Shown here one piece after another: positions 39,960-48,748 of a stretch of 64,000 bases of DNA. The notes beneath the pieces are model-generated. The model was not told the origin of the DNA, did no database searches, and was given only the letters and a program-made list of their open reading frames with translations. How positions within the stretch are numbered: the first letter of the stretch is position 1; each line of letters opens with the position of its first letter. The position numbers and the translations under genes were made by a program. Source of the DNA: Aliiroseovarius salicola (GTDB taxonomy: Bacteria; Pseudomonadota; Alphaproteobacteria; Rhodobacterales; Rhodobacteraceae); the NCBI RefSeq assembly GCF_027891095.1, contig NZ_JAQIIO010000008.1:62001-126000 (forward strand). Direction: 5' to 3'.

Positions 39960-41021
39960 TTATGCCACCCCTTGCATGATTGCCGCTTCGGCCCGTGTCA
40001 GCGTACGGCGGGCATAGGCGCCATAGGCCATAGGGTCATAATCCAACGCCGGAAACATCTCGATCAGGCGGGCGCGTTGCCCTGCTTCGACAGCATCGAG
40101 CGCAGTGGCGGCGGGATGAAAGCTGTCCGCAGCGACGCCATTGGCCCAGACCACTTCGTGCCGCTCCAAAAGCAGATGGTAATAGGTGACTTCGCGCACC
40201 GAACTGTCAACGATCACCCGGCGTTCATCCACCAGATCCTGCGCCCGGACCAGCACTTCGTCGGTGTTGAACAACTCTAGCGCACGGGGACCGCGCAGCA
40301 ACAGCTGGTGTTGTGGGGACACCAGAAGATCTTCATCCGGTTCGCCAGTGGACAGAGCCCCTGCCCGCACCCGGATCGGACGCAGTTCCGGCATGGCAAA
40401 CAGACGGGCACCCGAGATACGACGCGTGCCGATCCAGAGCACTTTCTGGGCGCCATTGTCGCGGGTTTGAATGTGATCCCCTTCAGACAGATCCTCGATC
40501 CGGGCTTCGCCTTCGGGGGTGCGAATGCGCGTGCCGGGGGTAAAACAGATCACACCTGTGGGTTGGTCGGTCAGCCGGTTCATGTGGCTCGGTTCGAGGT
40601 TGGCTTCGACCACCCACAGATCCGCGTTCGCCGGGGGCACATCATCCACAAACATCAGAAGCGGAGAGCGCTCGGGTCCTGTTTCAATCAACGTGATGGT
40701 ATAGCTTTGGTGTCCGTCGGTGACCTTGAAGCCCATGTTCAGAAGCGGATCTTCGACCTGCGCTGAATAAATCGACATCTGCGGGTCCATCGCCGCCCCT
40801 ACAAGCTTGTGCACAATGCGCGCCGCCCGCTTGCGTTGATCAGCTTCACCCGAGGCGTGTTCCAGCCTCAGAATGTCCTGCGGTCCGTCAACCCGAAGAG
40901 CCTCGCCGGTCCAGCGCCAAATGGCACCTACACCCAATGCGGATTTGGCTGCATTGGCCAATCCATCAATTTCCGACTGCGCCCAAGAGATGACAAACGT
41001 GCCGTGAAAGCCCGTCTTCAT
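39960..41021 (-). CDS. Hint-domain protein
   Basis: The 353-residue protein has an N-terminal region without a recognised domain (1-155) followed by a Hedgehog/intein-type (Hint_2) domain: GVICFTPGTRIRTPEGEARI starts it with Cys159, the residue that would do the N-S acyl shift, then IEDLSEGDHIQT, LLVSPQHQLLLRG with the conserved His, and AQDLVD...VTYYHLLLERHEVVWANGV. Such proteins abound in roseobacters and are often linked to secreted or calcium-binding proteins; autoprocessing is possible but untested. A CtrA-like site lies 29 bp upstream. Confidence 0.85.
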   Translation of the reverse strand: MKTGFHGTFVISWAQSEIDGLANAAKSALGVGAIWRWTGEALRVDGPQDILRLEHASGEADQRKRAARIVHKLVGAAMDPQMSIYSAQVEDPLLNMGFKVTDGHQSYTITLIETGPERSPLLMFVDDVPPANADLWVVEANLEPSHMNRLTDQPTGVICFTPGTRIRTPEGEARIEDLSEGDHIQTRDNGAQKVLWIGTRRISGARLFAMPELRPIRVRAGALSTGEPDEDLLVSPQHQLLLRGPRALELFNTDEVLVRAQDLVDERRVIVDSSVREVTYYHLLLERHEVVWANGVAADSFHPAATALDAVEAGQRARLIEMFPALDYDPMAYGAYARRTLTRAEAAIMQGVA

Positions 41022-41049
41022 GCCCGTAACCTGCCATTTTATTTTTTTA

Positions 41050-41065
41050 TTAACGGTAAGTTAAC
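41050..41065 (-). promoter_or_regulatory. candidate CtrA binding site upstream of the Hint gene
   Basis: TTAA-CGGTAAG-TTAAC is an exact match to the CtrA consensus TTAA-N7-TTAA(C). A second, imperfect copy with N8 spacing lies at 41083-41098. Both are directly upstream of the Hint-domain gene start at 41021. Confidence 0.5.
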
Positions 41066-41201
41066 ACGGGTGATTCGGAGTGTTAAGCGGTTTCTTAACC
41101 TTTTGGATAGGTGCCCTTGCGAAAAGGTCACACCGGTGCGGGTCCACATGCGCGGCAATGTCATCCCCCCGGCAATCAAACAAGGCGCGGCTTGAGATCC
41201 C

Positions 41202-42008
41202 TCAGTGGCGCACCGCCTGGCGAAGAGCGTCCGCCAATGTCACCGCCACAAATAAGGATGCCGCGACACAGACAATGGTTGGGCCGGTTGGGGTGTCAAA
41301 CCAGAATGACAACTGCAACCCGCCGATCACAGAAGCTGCGCCAATCACCACACCGCCCAGCGCCATGCGCTCGGGTGTCTGGGCCAGCGGGCGGGCTGCC
41401 GCGGCCGGGATGACCAGCATGGCGCCAATCAACAGCACTCCCACAACCTTGATCGCGACCGCCACCACAAGCGCGAGAGCAAGGGTCAACACCAATTGTT
41501 CGCGCTTTGGGTCGATCCCGGATGCGGCAGCCAGATCCGGGTTGAGCGTTACCGTGAGCAACGCTGACCAGCGCCACCACAAGAGCCCCAAAACCGATAT
41601 GGCCCCACCCCAGATCACCAGCAGATCCATACGGCTCACTGCAAGGATATCGCCAAACAGGTAAGCCATCAGGTCAACCCGCACGCCGGACAAGAAGGAC
41701 ACCGCCACAAGGCCGAAGGCGATCGCGGAATGTGACAATACCCCCAAGAGAGTATCCATTGCATGCCCCCGCGCGCCCAAAGTGGACACGATATACCCCA
41801 TGCCAAGCGCGGCAATAAGGACACCGGCAAAGATCGGGGCTTCGAATGTCAGGGAAAGGGCCACGCCCAGAATGGCCGCGTGGGCGGTCGCGTCGCCAAA
41901 AAACGCCATGCGCCGCCAGACCACAAAGCAGCCCAACGGGGCGGCTGCCAAAGCCACACCAAGCCCGGCGAGGGCGGCGCGGATCATGAAACCATCCAGG
42001 AAACTCAT
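41202..42008 (-). CDS. znuB: zinc ABC transporter permease
   Basis: A 268-residue inner-membrane permease of the ABC-3 (manganese/zinc) family with about eight membrane segments: starts FLDGFMIRAALAGLGVALAA and includes RRMAFFGDATAHAAILGVAL, the family's conserved coupling segment, and ALLVIGAMLVIPAAAARPLA. It forms the channel of the ZnuABC importer. Its start overlaps the znuC stop codon (ATGA). Confidence 0.95.
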   Translation of the reverse strand: MSFLDGFMIRAALAGLGVALAAAPLGCFVVWRRMAFFGDATAHAAILGVALSLTFEAPIFAGVLIAALGMGYIVSTLGARGHAMDTLLGVLSHSAIAFGLVAVSFLSGVRVDLMAYLFGDILAVSRMDLLVIWGGAISVLGLLWWRWSALLTVTLNPDLAAASGIDPKREQLVLTLALALVVAVAIKVVGVLLIGAMLVIPAAAARPLAQTPERMALGGVVIGAASVIGGLQLSFWFDTPTGPTIVCVAASLFVAVTLADALRQAVRH

Positions 42009-42796
42009 ACGCTGCCCTCCTGATGGGAATGATCATGGGTGTGGGCGTGATCGTGGTCGCACCCATCGTGATGGTGATGCCCGTCATGGTCATGGTCGTG
42101 GTCATGCTCATGGCGATACAGCGCCAGCGCCCCATGGGTGCCCGTCCCAAAGAGTGCGCGGTATTCTGGCGCTGATGCCACGTGTTCCGGTGCGCCTTGG
42201 CAGCAGACATGGCCGTTCAGGCAGAGAACCCGGTCAGAGGCGGCCATCACCACATGCAATTCATGGCTGACCATGAGGACGGCGCAACCCAGCTCCTGTC
42301 GCAGCTCTTCGATCAGTGAATAGAAAGCAGCAGATCCCGGTTGGTCGAGCCCCTGCGTGGCTTCGTCCAAAACCAAAATGTCGGGCTGCGACAACAGGGC
42401 TCGGGCCAGAAGCACCCGCTGAAACTGACCGCCAGAGAGACTGGCCAGTTGCTGGTCTTCAAAACCCGTTGCCCCCACCCGCTGCAAGGCTGCTTTGGCC
42501 GCAGCAGGCGCAACCCTTCCCGGCAGCTGAAGAAACCGCGACACGGCAAGGGGCAATGTCGGGTCGATATGCAGCTTTTGCGGCACATACCCGATCTTCA
42601 ACCCCTTTTGCCGGACCACCTTGCCGGCGCTGGGGCGCAGCGCCCCGATCAGCAGGCGCAGCAGCGTGGACTTGCCGGATCCATTAGGGCCGAGGATGGT
42701 GACAATCTCGCCTTTCGAAATGGAAAAATCCACGTTGGAGAGGACGGTTTTGCCCCCCTGCCGCATGGTTAGCCCGTCGGTTGTGATTAAGCTCAT
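42005..42796 (-). CDS. znuC: zinc ABC transporter ATP-binding protein with His-rich tail
   Basis: The 263-residue ATPase has Walker A LGPNGSGKSTLLRLL, signature LSGGQFQRVLLARAL and Walker B DILVLDEATQGLD. Residues 229-258 are an unusual tail: 15 His in 30 residues interspersed with Asp, plus one Cys, well suited to bind Zn(II). It energises ZnuB. It overlaps zur upstream and znuB downstream by ATGA junctions, so the order is zur-znuC-znuB in one operon. Confidence 0.95.
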   Translation of the reverse strand: MSLITTDGLTMRQGGKTVLSNVDFSISKGEIVTILGPNGSGKSTLLRLLIGALRPSAGKVVRQKGLKIGYVPQKLHIDPTLPLAVSRFLQLPGRVAPAAAKAALQRVGATGFEDQQLASLSGGQFQRVLLARALLSQPDILVLDEATQGLDQPGSAAFYSLIEELRQELGCAVLMVSHELHVVMAASDRVLCLNGHVCCQGAPEHVASAPEYRALFGTGTHGALALYRHEHDHDHDHDGHHHHDGCDHDHAHTHDHSHQEGSV

Positions 42797-43284
42797 GCGG
42801 GCGCCCCTTCCGGAGCGGACTGGCAGGCAGGGCAGAGCCCCTCAACCTCCACCACCATCCGCTCGATGGCAAACCCAACTGCATCAGCCGCCTTTCCAAG
42901 GCGACCGACGGACAGGTCGGAATGCGCTTCCGCCACCTTGCCGCAGCCGCGACAGATCAGAAAGATCGGGGCATGCTCTTCGTCGGGATGGGCGCAAGCA
43001 ATGAACGCATTCTGTCGCTCGATCTTGTGAACAAACCCATGGGCGACAAGGAAATCCAGCGCCCGGTAAGCGACCGGCGGTTGCGAGCCGAGATTTTCAT
43101 TGCGCAGCACATCCAGGATGTCATAGGCGCCCAACGCTGTGTGACGCTCCAACAAGATCTCCAGCACCCGCCTGCGCACCGGGGTCAGCTGCAACCCCTC
43201 TCGCGCACAATGCGCTTCTGCCGCGGCCAGGGCGGTGTTGATGCAGCTGCGGTGATCATGTTGGGCAAATCCAAGCGTGTTCAT
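42793..43284 (-). CDS. zur: Fur-family zinc uptake regulator
   Basis: The 163-residue protein has a winged-helix domain (LTPVRRRVLEILLERHTALGAYDIL, PPVAYRALDFLVAHGFVHKIE) and a dimerisation domain with structural zinc cysteines CRGCGK and CPAC, plus HxE metal ligands. Together with znuABC this indicates Zur, which with zinc bound represses zinc uptake. ATG at 43284 is chosen from family length; the open frame continues upstream into the promoter region. A Zur-box-like palindrome lies between zur and znuA. Confidence 0.93.
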   Translation of the reverse strand: MNTLGFAQHDHRSCINTALAAAEAHCAREGLQLTPVRRRVLEILLERHTALGAYDILDVLRNENLGSQPPVAYRALDFLVAHGFVHKIERQNAFIACAHPDEEHAPIFLICRGCGKVAEAHSDLSVGRLGKAADAVGFAIERMVVEVEGLCPACQSAPEGAPA

Positions 43285-43321
43285 AGGAAATCCGGTTTCT
43301 AGGCTGAGAGCATTTAGCGGT

Positions 43322-43346
43322 TGATATGATATAGTATTACATATAG
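43322..43346. promoter_or_regulatory. Zur-box-like operator
   Basis: Core ATG-at-ATA-g-TAT-ta-CAT at 43326-43342, an interrupted palindrome close to the known Zur box core GTTATAnTATAAC. It sits between the divergent zur-znuCB and znuA starts, so one Zur dimer pair could control both directions. Confidence 0.75.
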
Positions 43347-43408
43347 CAAGCAGCAGATTGTTATAGAGTAACACCCCAAAACCGCCCAACTGACCCGAAT
43401 GAGGCCCC

Positions 43409-44332
43409 ATGTTTCGCGCAACCCTCCTGTCGCTTGCCTGCCTTCTGTCCAGTCCGTCACTGGCCGAAAGCCCCAATGTCGTCACCGACATTGCCCCAAT
43501 CCATTCGATTGTTGCACAGGTTATGGAAGGCGTTGGCACACCTGATTTGATCCTGCCGCCCGGCGCCTCGCCTCATGGTTATGCGATGCGCCCATCCGAA
43601 GCGGCCGCTTTGGAAAATGCGGATCTGGTGGTCTGGGTCGGGCTGGAACTTACCCCTTGGCTGGAAAAGCCACTGCGAACAATCTCAGCGAATACATCTC
43701 AGCTTGCATTGCTGGAACATAAAGACACGATGCGCCTGACCAACCGGGAAACCGCGCTGTTTGCGCCTGAGGAACATGAGGACGAGCATGATCACGACGC
43801 GCACAACCATTCAGACGGCGCCACCGACCCGCATGTCTGGCTTGACCCGGAAAACGCACGCATCTGGTTGGATGTCATAGCAGAGGCTCTGTCCAATCTG
43901 GATCCAGCCAATGCACAGGCTTATCAGGACAACGCAGCACGGGCCGAGGCGAAATTGACGCGGCAGATTGACGAGATCCGCACCCAGTTGGCTCGACTAA
44001 AAGACACCCCGTATATCGTCTTTCATGACGCCTATCAGTATTTTGAAGCTCGGTTTGATCTGGCGGCGACAGGCGCGATTTCAATGAGCGACGCCACGCG
44101 CCCCAGCCCCGCCCGCATTGCTGAACTGAAGACCGCAATCAAACAGGCCGACATTCGTTGCGCACTGACCGAGCCGCAATTCAATTCAAGCCTGTTCGAA
44201 ACTGTGTTTGAAGACACCAAGGCGTCGATCCGCGTGATTGACCCATTGGGAACCAAGCTCACCCCCGGCACGACGCTTTATGGCGATCTGATCAACGATA
44301 TGGCGCGGGGGCTGACTTCTTGCGCAGAATAG
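43409..44332 (+). CDS. znuA: zinc ABC transporter substrate-binding protein
   Basis: A 307-residue periplasmic binding protein with signal peptide (LLSLACLLSSPSLA). The zinc ligands His56 (PPGASPHGYAM) and His142 (DPHVWLDPENA) are present, along with the His/Asp/Glu-rich flexible loop at about 121-135 that typifies ZnuA over manganese-binding relatives. It delivers zinc to ZnuBC. It is divergent from zur with the Zur box between. Confidence 0.96.
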   Translation: MFRATLLSLACLLSSPSLAESPNVVTDIAPIHSIVAQVMEGVGTPDLILPPGASPHGYAMRPSEAAALENADLVVWVGLELTPWLEKPLRTISANTSQLALLEHKDTMRLTNRETALFAPEEHEDEHDHDAHNHSDGATDPHVWLDPENARIWLDVIAEALSNLDPANAQAYQDNAARAEAKLTRQIDEIRTQLARLKDTPYIVFHDAYQYFEARFDLAATGAISMSDATRPSPARIAELKTAIKQADIRCALTEPQFNSSLFETVFEDTKASIRVIDPLGTKLTPGTTLYGDLINDMARGLTSCAE

Positions 44333-44530
44333 ACGATGAGAACGTCGACTAAGAGCCCCGGCGACATGTTTGGCGGTGGTTTCAATAAGCTATTTCAGGG
44401 ACGTAATGGACGTATATCGGGCCACAAGCGCGCGCGTCCAAACGCATTGGAACCCGGTGGCTATGAAGCGGCTGAGCGAAGGTGAAAGTGATGAGCCATT
44501 GCTGAAACCCACACCTTGAACAAGCCAACC

Positions 44531-45347
44531 GGCTCTGTCAGAGGAAACCGGGTTGAGACGGGCAGGACGCTAATCAAGCATCCTGCCATGCCTAAACGCT
44601 CCCCTTTCCGCTATTTCAAAACCAGCCCTGAGATCATCCGCCTCGCGGTAATGATGTATGTTCGGTTTCCACTTTCGCTGCGCAATGTGGAAGATTTGCT
44701 CCATGAACGTGGCATCGATATCAGCCACGAAACCGTGAGATATTGGTGGAACAGATTTGGACCGCTGTTCTCATCGGAAATTCAGAGAAAACGAGTTCAG
44801 CAGCTTCGTGCATTTTCACGATGGCAGTGGCACCTGGACGAAGTGTTCGTGAAGATCAACGGCGAGCGGCACTACCTATGGCGGGCCGTGGATCACGAAG
44901 GAGAGGTGCAGGAAAGCTACGTCACCAAGCGTCGAAACAAGCGCGCAGCCCTTAAATTCTTGAGGAAGGTGATGAAGCGATATGGTCAGCCAGAGCTTGT
45001 CGTTACAGATCGTCTTCGGTCCTATGCGGCTGCCATGCGCGAGATTGGAAACGCGGACGAGCAGTCAACTGGTCGCTATTTAAACAACCGGATTGAGAAC
45101 TCGCATCTTCCTTTTCGACGACGAGAGCGCGCCATGTCGCGGTTTCGGCGTATGCGAAGTTTGCAAAAATTTGTCGCCATCCACTCCTCAGTCTTCAACC
45201 ACTTCAATCAGGACCGCAGCCTATCGAAACGTGAACATTTCAAGCTCAACCGAACCGTCGCTCTCTCTGAGTGGCGCAGCCTTTGCGCGGGATAATGGAC
45301 AGCCATACGGGCCTAGCTGAGACGAGTTCGAATTAGTCTGACAGCAC
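44531..45347 (+). mobile_element. IS6-family insertion sequence
   Basis: About 817 bp around an IS6-type transposase. The left end GGCTCTGTCAGAGG and the right end (on the minus strand GTGCTGTCAGACT) share CTGTCAGA in inverted orientation, 4-5 bp in from each tip. Length is right for IS6 (about 820 bp). I see no 8-bp target duplication, which fits an old copy or a recombination product. The right tip abuts a truncated gene. Confidence 0.8.
44588..45295 (+). CDS. IS6 family transposase
   Basis: A 235-residue DDE transposase: helix-turn-helix region LSLRNVEDLLHERGIDISHETVR, then catalytic Asp84 (WHLDEVFVKING), Asp141 (LVVTDRLRSYAAAMREIG) and Glu170 (LNNRIENSHLPFRRRERAM). These segments are nearly diagnostic for the rhodobacterial IS6 subgroup. 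The frame is intact, so it may be functional. ATG 44588 gives the family's usual length of about 234 residues. Confidence 0.95.
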   Translation: MPKRSPFRYFKTSPEIIRLAVMMYVRFPLSLRNVEDLLHERGIDISHETVRYWWNRFGPLFSSEIQRKRVQQLRAFSRWQWHLDEVFVKINGERHYLWRAVDHEGEVQESYVTKRRNKRAALKFLRKVMKRYGQPELVVTDRLRSYAAAMREIGNADEQSTGRYLNNRIENSHLPFRRRERAMSRFRRMRSLQKFVAIHSSVFNHFNQDRSLSKREHFKLNRTVALSEWRSLCAG

Positions 45348-45532
45348 ACGTTGATCAGTTGATGCCATAGGACTGGATCATTGCTGTGATCAACGCTTCC
45401 CGCTGCCATCAGCTTCCGGTTCTTTATCTCCCGCAAGGTTTCCTTCAGGCGATCATCAACCTCTCTAAGGCGGGGGAGTTCATCGACAAATTTGAGGGAA
45501 CAAAATGGTATAGGCATTTTCGAAAGCGTCAT
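45348..45532 (-). pseudogene. gene 5' fragment truncated at the IS6 end
   Basis: From the ATG at 45532, with AAAGGA at good spacing upstream, a frame encodes MTLSKMPIPFCSLKFVDELP, REVDDRLKETLREIKNRKLMAAGS and VDHSNDPVLWHQLINVCCQT, then runs into the IS right end at 45347. The proper ribosome-binding site and charged helical composition suggest a real gene whose 3' part was lost when the IS arrived. I do not recognise the family. Confidence 0.5.
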
Positions 45533-45743
45533 GGTGGATTCCTTTCAGAGCGCGAACCCATGTGGTTCTTGCCAAAGGCCTGAACCGTATTGGTTCGGCG
45601 ATTGTGTATGAAAGGCTCCGGAGCCCGTGAGAACACTTAGGGAACGAAATCAGCGGAAGATCAACAGGACGTTTCAATGACGGCGAACCACTACCTCATG
45701 CCAAAGCCGAAACATCTTAAACATGGTAACCCACTGATAAATA

Positions 45744-45777
45744 TAAAAAACCACCGACAGGTTACCTGCCGATGGTC
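45744..45777 (-). terminator. terminator of the class II RNR gene
   Basis: Stem ACCACCGACAGGT / ACCTGCCGATGGT (two G-T type mismatches) with an A run on its left, which is a T run for the minus strand. About 85 bp downstream of the nrdJ stop. Confidence 0.75.
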
Positions 45778-45863
45778 ATTTGATCTGTGCAGAGTGGTCA
45801 AAAATCACCCCTAAGTGGCCAAGTTATGGCGTGTCCCACAACAACAACTGTCTGAGCGTCAGA

Positions 45864-48119
45864 TCAACCGCACTTGGAATGGCCGCAGCTGCCGCAGGTC
45901 ATGCAACCTTCGACCATGCGCATGTCGAATTGACCACAGCTTGGGCAGGCCGGACCGCGCGGGGCTTCACCCACGGCGATAACTTCGGCTTGCGGATCTG
46001 ACTTCGGCGCCATGCCTTCGGCCTCAAGGAACCCGGTGGCGATCATGTGGCGCTCGATCACACCGCCGATCGCAGCAAGGATCGACGGGATGTATTTCCC
46101 TTCCATCCACGCCCCGCCACGCGGGTCGAACACGGCCTTGAGTTCTTCGACCACAAAGCTCACCTCGCCACCGCGACGGAACACGGCGGAGATCATGCGA
46201 GTCAGGGCAACCGTCCAGGCGAAATGCTCCATGTTCTTCGAGTTGATGAACACTTCGAACGGGCGGCGGTGGCCGTTAATGAGCAGGTCATTGATGGTGA
46301 TGTAGATCGCGTGTTCGCTGTCAGGCCATTTCACCTTGTAGGTATGCCCTTCGAGCGACTGCGGACGACCCAGCGGTTCTGACAGGTAAACCACATCGGC
46401 ACCGGTTTCGACCTCAGGTGCCTTCTCGCTTTCTTCGTTCACCGACAGAACCGAACCGGTCACGTCATTCGGGCGATAGGTGGTGCAGCCTTTGCAGCCC
46501 AACTCCCACGCCTGCATATAGACACTTTGGAACGCGTCAAACGAGATGTCTTCCGGACAGTTGATGGTTTTGGAAATCGAAGAGTCGATCCATTTCTGCG
46601 CAGCAGCCTGCATTTTCACGTGGTCCGCAGGGGCCAGCGTCTGCGCGTTTACAAAGTAATCCGGCAGCGGTTTGTCGCCGAACTTATCGCGCCACATCTG
46701 CACCGCATAGTCGACCACTTCTTCCTCGGTGCGGGTGCCATCTTTTTGCAGCACCTTGCGGGTATAGGCGTAGGCGAAGACCGGCTCGATGCCCGAAGAC
46801 ACGTTGCCCGCGTAAAGCGAGATGGTCCCGGTGGGGGCAATCGAGGTCAGCAGCGCGTTGCGGATGCCGTGTTCACGAATGGCTTCGCGCACGTCATCAT
46901 CCATCTGCAGCATGTTGCCCGAGTTCAGATAGGCCTCGGCATCAAACAGCGGGAACGGACCTTTTTCTTTCGCCAGATCAACCGACGCGAGGTACGATGC
47001 GCGGGCGATCAGCTTCATCCAGGCTTCGGTTTGCTTTGCAGCTTCGTCCGACCCGTAACGCAGGCCGAGCATCAGAAGTGCATCGGCCAGACCGGTTACA
47101 CCAAGACCCACACGGCGCTTGGCCTGTGCTTCCTGACGCTGGGCTTCCAGCGGGAATTTCGACACGTCGACCACGTTGTCCATCATGCGGATCGCTGTGC
47201 GCACCAGTTTATCGAGCGCTTTCGGATCCAGCTTGGCGTTTTTCTCAAACGGATTTTTCACCAGACGGGCAAGGTTGACCGAGCCCAGCAGGCAAGCGCC
47301 ATAAGGCGGCAGGGGCTGTTCACCACAGGGGTTGGTTGCCGCAATCTGCTCGCAATAGTTCAGGTTGTTCATCTGGTTGATGCGATCGATAAAGATCACA
47401 CCGGGTTCGGCGTAATCATAGGTGGCGCGCATGATCTTGTTCCACAGATCACGGGCTTCAACCGTGTGATAGACGTTGCCGCCGAATTTCAGATCCCAGC
47501 TGCCATCTTCCTTCACCGCCTTCATGAAGTCATCGGTCACCAGCACCGACATGTTGAACATGCGCAGGCGGGCGGCATCCGATTTGGCGGTGATGAAGTC
47601 TTCGATATCCGGGTGATCACAGCGCATGGTCGCCATCATGGCCCCACGGCGCGAGCCTGCCGACATAATGGTGCGGCACATCGCGTCCCAAACATCCATA
47701 AAGGAAAGCGGGCCAGAGGCGTCTGCGGCAACGCCTTTCACATCCGCACCGCGCGGGCGGATGGTCGAGAAGTCATAACCGATGCCGCCACCCTGCTGCA
47801 TGGTCAGGGCCGCCTCTTTCAGCATGTCAAAAATACCAGACATGCTGTCCGGGATCGTGCCCATCACGAAGCAGTTGAAGAGCGTGACCGAACGACCCGT
47901 GCCAGCACCTGCGGTGATGCGGCCAGCGGGCAGGTATTTGAAATCTTCCAGCGCGTCGTAAAAGTCGCCTTCGCGATCCGGCTCATGTTCTGCCAGCGAG
48001 CGGGCGATCCGACGCCAGGTATCTTCAACCGTCTTGTCTTGCGCCTCCCCTTCCGACGATTTGAGTCGGTATTTCATGTCCCAGATTTGTTCGGCAATGG
48101 GGGCGGCAAAACGAGTCAT
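45864..48119 (-). CDS. nrdJ: adenosylcobalamin-dependent ribonucleotide reductase (class II)
   Basis: A 751-residue enzyme that reduces ribonucleotides to deoxyribonucleotides using coenzyme B12. YLPAGRITAGAGTGR, the radical-site region NNLNYCEQ...NPCGEQPLPPYGAC and SIAPTGTISLYAGNVSSGIEP are class II signatures; the C-terminus has a TSCPSCGQ-like zinc ribbon, here CPSCGQFDMRMVEGCMTCGS, which carries the redox cysteines that reload the active site. ATG 48119 is chosen over an adjacent TTG. The gene is monocistronic with its own terminator. Confidence 0.97.
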   Translation of the reverse strand: MTRFAAPIAEQIWDMKYRLKSSEGEAQDKTVEDTWRRIARSLAEHEPDREGDFYDALEDFKYLPAGRITAGAGTGRSVTLFNCFVMGTIPDSMSGIFDMLKEAALTMQQGGGIGYDFSTIRPRGADVKGVAADASGPLSFMDVWDAMCRTIMSAGSRRGAMMATMRCDHPDIEDFITAKSDAARLRMFNMSVLVTDDFMKAVKEDGSWDLKFGGNVYHTVEARDLWNKIMRATYDYAEPGVIFIDRINQMNNLNYCEQIAATNPCGEQPLPPYGACLLGSVNLARLVKNPFEKNAKLDPKALDKLVRTAIRMMDNVVDVSKFPLEAQRQEAQAKRRVGLGVTGLADALLMLGLRYGSDEAAKQTEAWMKLIARASYLASVDLAKEKGPFPLFDAEAYLNSGNMLQMDDDVREAIREHGIRNALLTSIAPTGTISLYAGNVSSGIEPVFAYAYTRKVLQKDGTRTEEEVVDYAVQMWRDKFGDKPLPDYFVNAQTLAPADHVKMQAAAQKWIDSSISKTINCPEDISFDAFQSVYMQAWELGCKGCTTYRPNDVTGSVLSVNEESEKAPEVETGADVVYLSEPLGRPQSLEGHTYKVKWPDSEHAIYITINDLLINGHRRPFEVFINSKNMEHFAWTVALTRMISAVFRRGGEVSFVVEELKAVFDPRGGAWMEGKYIPSILAAIGGVIERHMIATGFLEAEGMAPKSDPQAEVIAVGEAPRGPACPSCGQFDMRMVEGCMTCGSCGHSKCG

Positions 48120-48302
48120 CAAAGCTCTCTCTTGGCTATCTTGTTGATTTTAATTGGGACATAGCTTTTTGGCAGCGGCTTGCCCCTCCCTGTCAGGGAT
48201 GGCATTTATACCAATAATGTGGGGGCTGTCACCAGCTTTGTTAAAAAAATATCAACATTTAGTGTGTCGTCACCAAAGCGCCACATACATCTGGTAAATA
48301 CT

Positions 48303-48731
48303 ATGAGCTATGTAAACCTGCTAAAACTCTGCGTTGGAGCGGAAAAAGTCGAAGATCTGACCGCCTGGCAAGAGATGCGCCGGGGCGAGACCGGACGACC
48401 CAATCCGGTGCATGTCACCCGAATGTGGCCCAAGCGCGAATCTGAACTGGTGAACGGCGGCTCGCTATATTGGGTCTTTAAGGGGCAGGTGCTGGCCCGG
48501 CAAGAGGTGTTGCGGCTCGAAGAGGTGATCGGGCAGGATGGGATCCGCCGCTGTGGCATTGTCCTCTCGAACGACGTCATTCTTACCGAATCCCAACCCC
48601 GCCGAGCTTTTCAGGGCTGGCGCTATCTTAAACCCGAAGACGCGCCCCGCGACCTGCCCGAACTGCGAGAGGGCGATGATGATCTGCCCTCCGAGCTTGC
48701 TTCGGCGCTTGCGGAAATAGGTATCCGCTAG
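48303..48731 (+). CDS. DUF1489 family protein
   Basis: The 142-residue protein starts MSYVNLLKLCVGAEKVEDL and has NPVHVTRMWPKRESELVNGGSLYW..FKG and RRCGIVLSNDVILTESQPRRAFQGWRYLKPEDAP, the conserved core of DUF1489, found in alphaproteobacteria and without known function. It looks like an ASCH/PUA-like small beta fold in composition (inference). It is divergent from nrdJ and 18 bp before the PhyH gene. No good Shine-Dalgarno is visible before the start. Confidence 0.87.
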   Translation: MSYVNLLKLCVGAEKVEDLTAWQEMRRGETGRPNPVHVTRMWPKRESELVNGGSLYWVFKGQVLARQEVLRLEEVIGQDGIRRCGIVLSNDVILTESQPRRAFQGWRYLKPEDAPRDLPELREGDDDLPSELASALAEIGIR

Positions 48732-48748
48732 AAATCAGGACACTTTTC

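Noticed and set aside
44333..44530. A possible small gene between znuA and the IS element (frames with MFGGGFNKLFQGRN or MKRLSEGESDEPLL).
   Set aside because: Short frames without ribosome-binding sites or recognisable similarity; may be debris linked to the IS event.
46527..48164. A 545-codon plus-strand open frame opposite nrdJ.
   Set aside because: Antisense shadow of the RNR gene, rich in His and Arg, with no motif and no ribosome-binding site.
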